Assembly (NCBI GenBank): GCA_033398695.1
Contig: CM065804.1
Coordinates: 124,243,501 to 124,307,500, forward strand
Length of the DNA: 64,000 nt
Reading direction: 5' to 3'
From: Orobanche coerulescens
Taxonomy: Eukaryota > Streptophyta > Magnoliopsida > Lamiales > Orobanchaceae
The notes beneath the pieces were generated by a model that worked only from the letters and a program-made list of their open reading frames with translations, was not told the DNA's origin and ran no database searches. Position numbers and translations under genes: made by a program. Positions 35,163-44,130 of this stretch are shown here, piece after piece. Position 1 is the stretch's first letter. Every line of letters begins with the position of its first letter.

Positions 35163-37377
35163 CTACTCGGCCCCACCCTCCTGGTCGGCCGCTTGAAAGG
35201 ACTGTCCCTCACCTTCGCCTTGCGGAGCCAGCCCGACATCTTCAACCTCAGCGACCTTTGGCTCATCGGATCTCTGGATGTCAACATGCAGATCGGTCGC
35301 CTGAGATGCTATATAGGCCTCGATCTCCTGAATAGTCTTCCCACCCTTCATGAGATTTAATATCTCGTAACAAGTGGAGACATAATTCAGATTGATCAGC
35401 TCCTCAAACGCAGGTGTCTCCTTAAAATCCTCCGCCCCTTCGGCAAGACCCTTGGCATAGATCGAAGTCTCGCAGGTGCTAATACGCTCGGTCAGGCTTT
35501 AAACCTGGGCCTTGGTTTCCTTCCAGTAAGCCTCGTGCTCAGCCCGGGTATCCAACCACTGCTTATACGCCTGCTCGGCCGCCTCTGTCATCTCTTCGGC
35601 CTTCAGCTTCCATATATCGGCCTGGAGGGCCCGACTATCCAGGATCTCCATATCACCCCTCATGGAGGTTATCTACCCCTCCAGAGACTTGATCAATGAA
35701 GGACACAGGTGGTGCTCCTCCTGCAAAGCTTTGAGGTCGGCCTCCGCCTTCTTATGCTTCTCAGACAAGGCCAAAAGCTTGTTGGAGGCCTTCACATAGG
35801 TGCACATGGCACGACCGACCAGAGCGTTTCCAAACTGGATCTGCTCAACCGGATCCATGTCATTAGTCATCATCTCCAACTTGGGCGTCCAACCCCTGAT
35901 CGGAATATGACTGGAGACGGCCACCGCAGGAGGAACCCGGTTGAGCATCTCAGCGGTCGGGGTAGCTGCCCGGACGTAGTCAAGGAACCAGCGCGGCCGT
36001 CTCCCCTTCATCTGGTCGCACGGTTCCACCCGGTCCTTGTTAATCGGGAGATAATGGCCCTCCAAATCAATTACGGGCTCCTCACTGGCCACACGACCAG
36101 TCCGGACAGGAGTCGGGGCGGACACGACAACTTCAGGAGCAGACGAACCCTCCGCCTTGGTCGCGCTGTCCTCAGGCCCGGTCTCCACCCTCTTCCGCTT
36201 ACCAGCCCGCTCCCTCCGCTCAGCGGCCTCAGCTGCCAGCCTTGCCACGCGCTGCGCGGGCGTCTCTTTCCGCCCGGACGAAGTCTTGGGCCTAGGAGCT
36301 GGGAAAAGAAGACATGTCAAAAAAAAAGGGGCTACCTCATGAAGACATTATACTCGGATCGGTTGATCTAAGTCCGGCCGCCCACAGGTTTTCCTCGGTA
36401 ACCAAAAGATACGACTTCCTTTGCTCAAGAGGAAGATCCAAAAGCTGTTAAACCCGGTCATCGAACTTGGAAGAGGTCTCTTGCGCCAGGATGTGTTCTG
36501 CACAGGCAATAAATGATGAGCGTTAGACAAAAAAGGAACAGGAATACGAAATCTGGCACTTACTCATTTTGGCCGTAAAGTGCTCTGGGACACAAAGCTC
36601 GGCATCTATCACACCAGGCTCCCACTCATCCAACGAGCTCCTCCACGGTCCCCCTATGAAGAACCACTGTTCCTTCCAACTATGGATGGTCTCAGGCACA
36701 CCCACTAATTCCTTATGCATTGCATGCCGAGCCGTCAGGTAAAACCAGCCGGAGCCGGATCTGCCGACCAACCTCCATAGAAAAAGGCTGTTGAACTCCT
36801 CAAAGCTGGGCTCGGGCCAGCCGTGCTGGTTGAAAAGAATGAAAAGCCCCACCACCCGAGCACAGGAATTCGGATGGATCTGGGGGACAGGAAGGCCCCA
36901 CTGCCTTAGCCACCGGGAGAAGGCTAACGGGAGCGGAAACCTGAGCCCGGCCAGCAAAGAGCGGTAGTACACCACCGCACAACCGACGGGCGGAGTATGA
37001 GGCCTCTCCCCAGGATTCGGAACGAACATCCGCACCATCGCCGGGATCTTAAATCGCAGCCGCCAAGCCGCTAATTGCTCCTCTGTAACAGTGCTACGAA
37101 TCGAGGCCGAATCCCACTCCACCTCCACAACAGGGGACGACCGAGGGCGAGTCCAAGCCACCGCCGACTCGACTCTTTCTTCCGCCTGAGTTCCTCCGAT
37201 GGCCGTCAACGGCACCGCCATCTCCACCTCTCACGATTCCGGCGACTTCGCGACTCCGCCTTCTTCTTCCTCGACACTACAGTCGACAGGAACTCCGCCT
37301 ACCGACAGATCTGCCACACCCGTGCGGTCCGGAGACACAGTCAACTCCGCCTCTGTCTCGCCCCTCGGTTCCGACAT
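35163..37377 (-). pseudogene. Tat-1 antisense gene (PF04195-like protein with coiled-coil tail)
   Basis: The proposed start is ATG at 37377 (MSEPRGETEAELTVSPDRTG). Exon 1 runs to about 36564 and contains the conserved block VEWDSASIRSTVTEEQ, RMFVPNPGERPHTPPVG, FSRWLRQWGLPVPQIHPNS and SGWFYLTARHAM, resembling the 'putative gypsy type transposon' domain PF04195. A donor GTAAGT (36563-36558) and acceptor GTGCAG (ending 36498) bound a 66-bp intron. Exon 2 reads SSKFDDRV, a stop, then QLLDLP and RKSYLLVTEENLWAAGL. A short second intron (36335-36299) is uncertain. The last exon (basic, AQRVARLAAEAAERRERAGK, then coiled-coil) ends at 35163. In-frame stops: TGA 37231, one in exon 2, TGA near the exon 2 end, TAG near 35670 and TAA near 35500. 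The function is unknown. Confidence 0.8.
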
Positions 37378-37514
37378 CTTAAATGAAAAAAAGGGGGAAA
37401 AAGAGCTTACCGGGAAAGTCTCTATAAAAATCGGGAAAATATCACCAGAAAATTCTCTCTCTTCTCTGCAACAAATACTCAAAAATGGAGAAGGAATAAG
37501 AAAGGAGGAGACAG

Positions 37515-37528
37515 GCTATATTTATAGG
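37515..37528 (-). promoter_or_regulatory. TATA box of the Tat-1 antisense gene
   Basis: The minus strand reads CCTATAAATATAGC, about 140 bp before the antisense ATG. Tat-2 has TATAAATATA at the equivalent place (57031-57040). A dedicated antisense promoter just inside the 3' LTR is inferred. Confidence 0.7.
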
Positions 37529-37797
37529 GGAAAAAAAGGGCATTAAATGCCAGGCGCGTGGAGCGGCGATTCCTACTGAACCATCGTGAAATTCGAAGGC
37601 GCGTGAAGACGCCATCAAATCAAATTATGCCACGCGTCCCCCTCATAATGACACTTAATGGCCCTGAAATCGAATCGACGCGACTCTCGAAGAGGCGTCC
37701 CTTCGAGAGATCTTATCCTCCCACAAGCCGGATCGGCCTCAACATGAAACGACCCCAGCCCCGGCCAACCCGGCACGGCCCTGGACTCGGGGGCCCG

Positions 37798-38525
37798 TGT
37801 TGGCAGCCCATCCACCTTGGAATCCACGTAGGCACTCCAGACAGATGAACCGGCCGAGCAGAGCCTGAAGACGGACCGGGCACAAACCCGATTTTCTCCC
37901 GGGCTCATTGGAACGGGACCGGGCAGAGACATCAGAGCCGACCCGATATCCGACCCGGGAGGGCCGAGCAGAGAGAAGATCAAATGCTCCGAATCAAGAT
38001 TACAACAAGGCCGACCTGAATGGTGGGAGACCCGAGGACCGACCCCAGCGGATAAGTACCGCCAGAAGCATGCGAGGCAGGCCCGCATGCCAATTAACGC
38101 ATGTAGTCACGCCCCTTCCCAAGGCACTCCTTAGAGGCCGCCACGTATTCAAGGCATATATGCAGACTGACAAGTGTTTTGGGCATATTCCCCAAACATT
38201 CGCCAGCTGTCATCTCTCCACTGGCCCAGATTGTCTATATATAGAAGAAATGTACAGTGAAAGAAGATCTTTGGATTTTTAGCATTTATGACATAGAGAG
38301 AAAAAAGAGAGAATTCAGATTGACTGAGAAAAAAGATAAGACTTGTAATTAGCAAGCAAAAAAGATAGACCGACATAAAATATCCTGCTCGGCTCTACTC
38401 TATATTAAGGTCATTAATAAAATTTAGTGATCAAACACCTTTCATCTTGTTTATTATTTTCTACGTGTCTTCGATCCATTCGTCCAGATCAGCACACATG
38501 ACGTTGACCAAACCGTCCGTCAACA
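37798..38525 (+). repeat. Tat-1 3' LTR
   Basis: 728 bp, preceded by the purine-rich ACTCGGGGGCC tract (about 37785-37795). It differs from the 5' LTR mainly by transitions, plus a three-base change just before the terminal CGTCAACA. Confidence 0.93.
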
Positions 38526-38641
38526 ATATCAACACATGCGGTCAACAAAAAATAATTCTAACCACTCGACAACATAAAAATATTTGGCATAAAATGGTAA
38601 TCAATTCACGATAATCAGAAATAAAAATCTCGGGTATTATA

Positions 38642-40097
38642 GTTGAGGGGTGAGATTTGCCAACGAGACAACACCTTAAACCTTATATGCTTCATTAGCT
38701 AAATGATTCCAAAGAGGTTTCGGTGAATAAACAGATACTCATAACCATCACAATTAGAAAATACCATGATTATATATTTCATGATGTTGTACCAATGCAT
38801 GCTTGCCATATTCTGTTGGGTAAACCATGGCATTAAGATCGAGATGCCTAACTTAGCGGGAAGAAAACACTACTCATTTGAGATTAATGGGAGACAAATA
38901 ACATTAGTTCCCATGACAAAAATGAAAATCCATGAATATCAAATCCGACTTCAAAAAGAAATTGATGAAAGGGAAAAGAAAAATGAGAGAAAAGAAAAAC
39001 TAGAGAAGAGTGGAGAAAAAAATAAAAAAGGAGAAACAAAGGAAAAAAAAAAGAGAGATATGGAAAAGTAGAGATGACAGACGAGGGAAAAGAAAAAAAG
39101 AGAAAGAGAGGAGAGAAAAATGAAAAGAATAAAAAAAGAAAGTGAAAGAAAAGAAGAGGAAAAAAATAAAATGCATGTTTGTGAGTGCAAAATAATTGGA
39201 GGATGTAAAAGAAAATGCCCCAATGTATTTAATTATTTTCGAAGGATTTGCACTACCTCTAACCCCAAAGATCAGGAATTTCCGAGTTCAATTACCTCCT
39301 TATTATAGGAATTTCCGACGTACTTCCGGAGGAGCTACCCTACAGATTACCACCAATCAGGAGAATTCAACATCAAATTCACTTTATGCCCGGTGCGGTA
39401 GTTCCAAATCGACTGGCATATCGGAACAACCCCGAAGGAACGAAAGAAATCCAATGGCAAGTTGAGGAATTGCTAACTCTTAGGTACATTCGAGAAAGTC
39501 TAAGCTCGTATGCTATCATAGTGATTGTTGTACCGATGAAAGATGGCACTTGGTGAATGTGTACCGACTGTCAAGCGATGAACAATATAAAGGTAAAGTA
39601 TCGCACCCAATTTCAAGGTTAGATGATATGTTAGCTGAGTTTGATGGGTCGTATGTATTTAGTAAAATTGACCTAATGAAAGGATACCATCAAATCTGTA
39701 TGAGAGAAGGTGATGAGTGGAAAATGCTTTAAAACTAAATACAGGTTATATGAGTGGTTAGTAATGCCTTTCGATCTAACTAATGCACTAAGTATGTTCA
39801 TGCCATTAATGAATCATGTATTACGTGTGTTTCTTTGAAAATTTATTATCGTTACTTTGATGATATTCTCATTTGTTGCAAAAGTATGAACGAACATATC
39901 AAACATGTAAGATTAGTATTGAGTACCCTAAAGAGAGACAAATTGTATGCTAGTCTTAAAAAGTGTACTTTTTGCATGAGTGAGGTAATTTTCTTGGTTA
40001 TGTTGTTAGTATTGACGGCATAAAGATAGATGAAGAAAAGGTAAAATCTATCCGAGAATGGCATATCCCTACTAAAGCTACCGAAGTTAGGAGCTTT
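38642..40097 (+). pseudogene. Gypsy-1 copy B, protease-linker-RT fragment
   Basis: Begins abruptly at the LTR-5 boundary inside the protease region (readable DVVPMHACHILLG, then SFEINGRQITLVPMTK). A Lys/Glu-rich linker follows (38945-39178). RT then reads [43 protein letters not shown] (39620-39675), [21 protein letters not shown] and YFDDILICCKSMNEH (about 39850-39895), ending in the segment also seen at 1-170. There are multiple stops and frame shifts. It is cut at 40097 by LINE-B at the same base as copy A. No 5' LTR or gag is present in the window. Confidence 0.88.
38945..39178 (+). repeat. Purine-rich tract coding a Lys/Glu linker in Gypsy-1B
   Basis: About 230 bp of almost pure A and G with few pyrimidines. 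In the protease frame it encodes runs such as EIDEREKKNERKEKLEKSG. Charged linkers between protease and RT occur in this kind of gypsy element. It is also low-complexity DNA prone to length change. Confidence 0.75.
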
Positions 40098-40472
40098 TTT
40101 TTAAAAAAAAAAACGACCACTGTGGATGGGGGTTGAGGCGGGACCCACCAACCTGTGAGATAAAGAAAATATCGAGGGTACAAGCAACCAGTCCCGAATT
40201 ATGACAAAAAATGGGCCATAATCCGGATCCTAAATCTAAAAAACGATATGCCTACGGCCTGCTAAAGAAATACAAGGTGCACCACTAAAGGCGTGGGCTA
40301 AAGTGCGGACCGATAGGTAAAAAAATCACATCCGAATTATGACCAAAAGTGGGCCATAAACCGGATCCTAGAAACTAAAATGCCAGCAGCCTGCTAGAGA
40401 AATACGAGTTGCACCACTAAGAAAAAGTGGTTTAATGTGCGGGCTCATAGCAATAAATCAAGTGATAAAATA

Positions 40473-41515
40473 CTATCTAAATCTAAAAGAAGGGTAGCCA
40501 AGCTGGTCAATCCGTATAAGAGAGAGGAGAAACGGAAGAGCAGTATCATATGTATAAGTCTGAATACCGAGGGACGACATGTCGAGCTCAGAGAGATAAT
40601 GAGCCGGCCTGTTACCCTCCCGAAAAATGTGAGTGACTGTGTACTGAATGTCTTGGAGAATGTGTCGGATACGCATAAGGGTGTGACGAGCCTGCCAAGA
40701 GCCCCGACGGCCAGATGAAAGCACGGTCACCACAGCAGCAGCATCAAGCTCAATCCAAACATGTCTCGATCTCTGGGAAGCTAAAATAAGTCCAACAGCA
40801 GGCGCCTGGATCTCTACATCAAAGCTCGAAAAGGCCTGAAAAGAGGAATGGAAAGCAAGGAGTAGCTCTCCATGATGATCTCTAATATGACCCCCACCAC
40901 CAGCAATCTGAGTATCTCTATCAAAGGAGCCATCCGTGTTCAGCTTGATCCAAGGGGTCTTGGGTCGAAGTCAAACCACCTTAACGGAGCGATGAGTTTG
41001 AGCGGAAGAGGGAGTAGCTCGCTGGAAACAGTGAGGAGGCGAGCGTCCCGCCCAGAACTCTGAAGAAATAAGCCCCGCAGCAGCTAATAATGAAACATGG
41101 CGCTCCACCTTCACAATAACATGAGAAGCAAGAAAAGTAACCGCCCTATGCTTTACACTATTCCTCTCCGTCCAGATAAACAAAGGATTAGAAAAGTAAT
41201 AATGAAAGCTGCGTGCCTAAAGTGTGTGCCATGTGAGAAAAAACTTAGGAGCTCAAAGATATTATCTGTGTGGGGTAAGGATAAATGAGTCCATGCGCCA
41301 AAATACTCCCACACGTCACGAGCCACGTCACTCTCCAAGAAAAGGTGGGCAAGGGTATCGATATGGTAGGTACGGGTAGGGGTAAGGGTACAACATGGGC
41401 ATCTGGAGGCCAAGGAAATGCCCCTCCTCTGTAAGACATCATCAGTCGGGAGCCGTCACAGTAGAAGCCGTCAAATGAACACCGATATCGTAGGTGTGAG
41501 TAAGGTAGTGCAAAT
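40473..41515 (-). pseudogene. LINE-B ORF2, RNase H and zinc-binding end
   Basis: C-terminal part of the reverse-transcriptase protein. RNase H ends at the stop 40473 (FREGNRPAHYLSELDMSSLG). The zinc-binding region reads CCTLTPTRTYHIDTLAHLF near 41380. It is broken by frame changes also present in LINE-A, and separated from the rest of ORF2 by Gypsy-3 (41516-59661). Confidence 0.88.
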
Positions 41516-41670
41516 TGTAATATCCGGATTTATTATTATGTATCTTATCTGTATTCGAACCCTGTATCATTCGGATATATGATCTCGATAATTGGAGTAT
41601 GTTATTTATCACATTGGTATCTTTGTACATAAGTATATCTTCATGCAAATTTTCTCATGCAAACTCGTGA

Positions 41671-41893
41671 TAGTGTACGCAAAGAAGGTAGTTTAACGCA
41701 CGCTATCGGCTACTACTAGCGCACGCTATGAATGTAGGACTTGCGTGCACTAGGTAATCAATTATTGACCTAGGCGGCTAACACATGCGCCAGCTGGACG
41801 TAGGACCGGATAAGATTCCCACGGATGAACCTGGACAGTTTTGGAGTCAACTCTTATTAGCGCGCGCTAAGGATGTATAGGTAGCGTGCGCTA
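41671..41893. promoter_or_regulatory. Octamer array 1 in LTR-3, upstream of TATA
   Basis: Cores start at 41673 (GTGTACGC), 41696 (ACGCACGC), 41719 (GCGCACGC), 41743 (GCGTGCAC), 41783 (ACATGCGC), 41860 (GCGCGCGC) and 41884 (GCGTGCGC). Spacings are 23, 23, 24, 40, 77 and 24 bp. In the 3' LTR, sites 1, 3 and 4 read GCGTATGC, GCACACGC and GCGTGCGC. Comparing the copies restores RCGYRCGY at each, with a different CG lost in each copy by C-to-T-type change. The last core ends 22 bp before the TATA box. Confidence 0.8.
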
Positions 41894-42751
41894 ATCTGCT
41901 TTTGTACAGAAAGTTTATATATGGGCCAGCACTCCATTTTGTTCTCATTTCCTTTGTTCATCTTTCGATTTTGATAGACCAGAGGGCATATCATCTTCCT
42001 TAGACACACTTATAACACATCCACTTGATCATTGGACTTTGGATACTTCTTGTTATTGATCATTGAAGAGAAGTAGCACCTTGGAGTGACATATAACCAA
42101 CCGGAGTCAGATTCTACCTTTGGAGTTCAGTGACTTCGTCATATTAAGGTATGTTGATTCTATCTCCAACTCTAGATTCGTGTTATGGAGAATAAGATGA
42201 TCATGCTAGCAAAATAATGAGTTTCTTGGGTGAATTATCCAAACCACATCATGTTTGGAATAATTGAGATGATTATGCCTTAAGTACCTTGATTATGAAC
42301 ATCATGATTCGAATATTATTACAATGAACAAGTAGAGGAAGCTTATATCATTGGTAATCCGAATCTAGTAGGTGTTTTCATAGCAATCATGGACTTAACT
42401 TTAACATCATTATTGTTAGACGAATATAAAGGATTGATCATGGAAGGATTTATCTTGTAAAGATGGAATGTTAATCAAACTACAGAATGATAGTTTTTGA
42501 TTGATATAAAGGTGTTGATATCGACCGTTAAGCCTTTTGAATTATCGCATGAAGAATTGTAATCGAAATGGAATATGGTTTCATAATAGTATACATATTC
42601 TTGAATCCGAAGTTGTTGTTATCCGTAAGATCATTCATAACCGTATGAACATGATATTCATGGAGGGAACATGAATTAACAATGAAGATTTCATTTGGTT
42701 TGATCATGTTAAGATCAGTCTACTGCCCAATAGTAAACTGCCATGCACAGT

Positions 42752-42967
42752 TAGCGCACGCTAAGCTATGTAGATTAACATGCGCTATCGAGCATGAGTT
42801 AACGTACGCTACGTTTGGTACGTAACATACGTTAGGCCATCAGACGAGTCAGTCAGTTGATCAGTGAAGTACTGACCATGCATAGTTAGCGTACGCTAGG
42901 CTTTGTTGTTTGCGTGCGCTATCGAGTAGACTTAACGCACGCTACACAGAGTACTTAGCGTGCACTA
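42752..42967. promoter_or_regulatory. Octamer array 2 in LTR-3, downstream of TATA
   Basis: Cores start at 42754 (GCGCACGC), 42778 (ACATGCGC), 42802 (ACGTACGC), 42825 (ACATACGT), 42889 (GCGTACGC), 42912 (GCGTGCGC), 42935 (ACGCACGC) and 42958 (GCGTGCAC). Spacings are 24, 24, 23, 64, 23, 23 and 23 bp. Both the ACGT form and the GCGC form occur in one array, linking the LTR-2/LTR-4 type with the LTR-3/LTR-5 type. The copy in the 3' LTR is at about 58510-58735. Confidence 0.8.
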
Positions 42968-43242
42968 AGAAGTTTAGGCAGATTACATTTTATGAGCTTT
43001 TGGCCGTAAATCGAATTGTTAGACATTCGTACGATGTGAGATAAATTCTATACTATTTCTTTTGTTAAGGTTCGAGCTTGTTACGTGATTGATTGAGGGG
43101 GGCGACCTTCGAATGTTCGTTTTTGTGGAAGTATTGTTCTTGTCTTCGAATCGAGGCAAGTACCTTATTTGTTTTATGTATTGATGTTATACATATTGTC
43201 GTGCATGTATGTCGTTGTTGTATGTCCACCTCGTGTTAGTCC

Positions 43243-43370
43243 GACGGGATCATCGGGGGATCTATGCTAGCGTGCGCTGGATCATCGGACGGGTTTTTCC
43301 ACCACGGGTTGGTTTGACGGGATCATCGTGGGTTCTAGGCAGTGAACGCTGGATCGTCGGAATTACCATG
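43243..43370 (+). repeat. 73-bp tandem repeat in LTR-3
   Basis: GACGGGATCATCG starts at 43243 and 43316. Each copy continues to GCTGGATC(A/G)TCGG, so there are two partly diverged units. It lies in the same relative position as the 90-bp repeats of LTR-2, but the sequence is different. Confidence 0.8.
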
Positions 43371-43510
43371 TGTATGTTATGATATCTTGTTGTGATTATC
43401 AGTTATGTATGTCATTTATGAGTTTCTCGTAGGAGAGGACTCGTTGGTATTTTTGTCGTTTACGTTATTATTCTTCGTGAGATATGAATAATATGTTGTG
43501 GTACTTGTAC

Positions 43511-43538
43511 TAGCATCGTTGTGCTAACCCCTTCGGGG
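43511..43538 (+). ncRNA. Twin-hairpin element in LTR-3
   Basis: Hairpin 1 is TAGCA, loop TCGTTG, TGCTA (43511-43526). Hairpin 2 is CCCC, TTC, GGGG (43528-43538). It is preceded by TACTTGTAC and followed by a third possible hairpin, GAACAT, T-run, ATGTTC. In the 3' LTR (about 59271-59298) the stems are unchanged while the loops vary (TCATTG; TTG). Confidence 0.6.
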
Positions 43539-43900
43539 GTGAACATTTTTTTTATGTTCAGGATCCAGGAGAGCGGGAAAACAACCACTGCAGCTGCATG
43601 ACGACGAGGGTGCAGAGTGATGTTCCGGCTGGGTTTATTTGACTGTTGTTTGTTGGTTATTTCAATAAGTACTCGAGTACGTAGTCATTTATGATGAATT
43701 TGAATTTGGTGATGTATTAATAAGTTTCTGTTGAACAATTGTATTTTCAATATTTGGTCAGAACTGTTGTATCTTAATTCCGTTACTTCCATTCATTTGT
43801 ACGTGTAAATGTCTGTTCAATTCTTCAGCCTTGTAAATCTTTATGTAAAGGATTTACGGCGCTGTAATATTCCTGAATATATCGGGAGTGTTACAGAATA

Positions 43901-43913
43901 TGGTATCGGAGCT
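43901..43913 (+). promoter_or_regulatory. Gypsy-3 primer binding site (initiator Met tRNA)
   Basis: TGGTATCGGAGCT lies five bases after the 5' LTR. It is complementary to initiator Met tRNA with one mismatch, and is the same variant seen in Copia-1. Confidence 0.92.
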
Positions 43914-44130
43914 AAGATTATGGATATCTTGGCCGTTGGGTTAAAATAGGGGTCATTTATGTCTTTTGAGGTAACCGGCCGCGAATAACATCACTGTACT
44001 GCCTACGTCTTCGTGCGGGCGGTGGTTGTAAGTTCCTAAACTCTATCTCGTCCTTTGCATGTTATATTTCCTTGTACTTGAGCATTCGAACGATATTGTT
44101 TCCTGTAAATTGAGTATTTATGCTTACAGT

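Larger units (their letters stand above)
27795..38525 (+). mobile_element. Tat-1, Tat-lineage Ty3/gypsy element with antisense gene
   Basis: 10,731 bp with two 728-bp LTRs (27795-28522, 37798-38525), about 98% identical by eye. Flanking bases are ATGTC (27790-27794) and ATATC (38526-38530), a 5-bp duplication with one change. Order: LTR, primer site, gag, protease, RT, RNase H, second RNase H, integrase, a 13-unit 50-bp repeat, antisense gene, purine-rich ACTCGGGGGCC tract, LTR. Two RNase H domains, tandem repeats and an antisense ORF after pol are known traits of the plant Tat lineage. It lies in LTR-5 in the opposite orientation. Sense coding has about five stops and two frameshifts. Confidence 0.93.
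23507..38641 (-). repeat. LTR-5, isolated minus-strand gypsy LTR, split by two later insertions
   Basis: The net length is about 2.83 kb: 23507-25503, 27073-27794 and 38531-38641. On the minus strand it starts TATAATACCCGAG (expected TGTAATATCC) and ends CTGTAATATACCCTGAATA then GGGAGTGTTACA. It has the same module order as LTR-2 and LTR-3: octamer array (27340-27522), (TA)n TATA region (27311-27328), tandem repeats (24430-24812), twin hairpins (23981-24013). There is no primer site or purine tract next to it, so it has no adjoining element body. The flanking bases GCAAC (23502-23506) and GTTGA (38642-38646) do not match. Confidence 0.82.
41516..43895 (+). repeat. LTR-3 (5' LTR of Gypsy-3)
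   Basis: 2380 bp, TGTAATATCCGG to GGGAGTGTTACA. Order: octamer array 1 (41671-41893), TATA box TTTATATATG (41914-41922), octamer array 2 (42752-42967), 73-bp tandem repeat (43243-43370), twin hairpins (43511-43538), terminal phrase GCTGTAATATTCCTGAATA. The 3' copy differs by scattered, mainly C/T and G/A, changes. Confidence 0.95.

Noticed and set aside
36299..36335. Firm call of a second intron in the antisense gene
   Set aside because: The GT...AG interval is only 37 bp in Tat-1 (about 46 in Tat-2), shorter than usual plant introns, so I mention it only as uncertain.
35709..36371. 220-codon plus-strand frame opposite the Tat-1 antisense exon
   Set aside because: It is the complement of the conserved minus-strand exon, whose protein is shared with Tat-2. 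The plus frame is a shadow.
23507..38641. LTR-5 as the missing 3' LTR of Gypsy-2
   Set aside because: It is in the opposite orientation, with no purine tract before it, so it cannot be the original 3' LTR.
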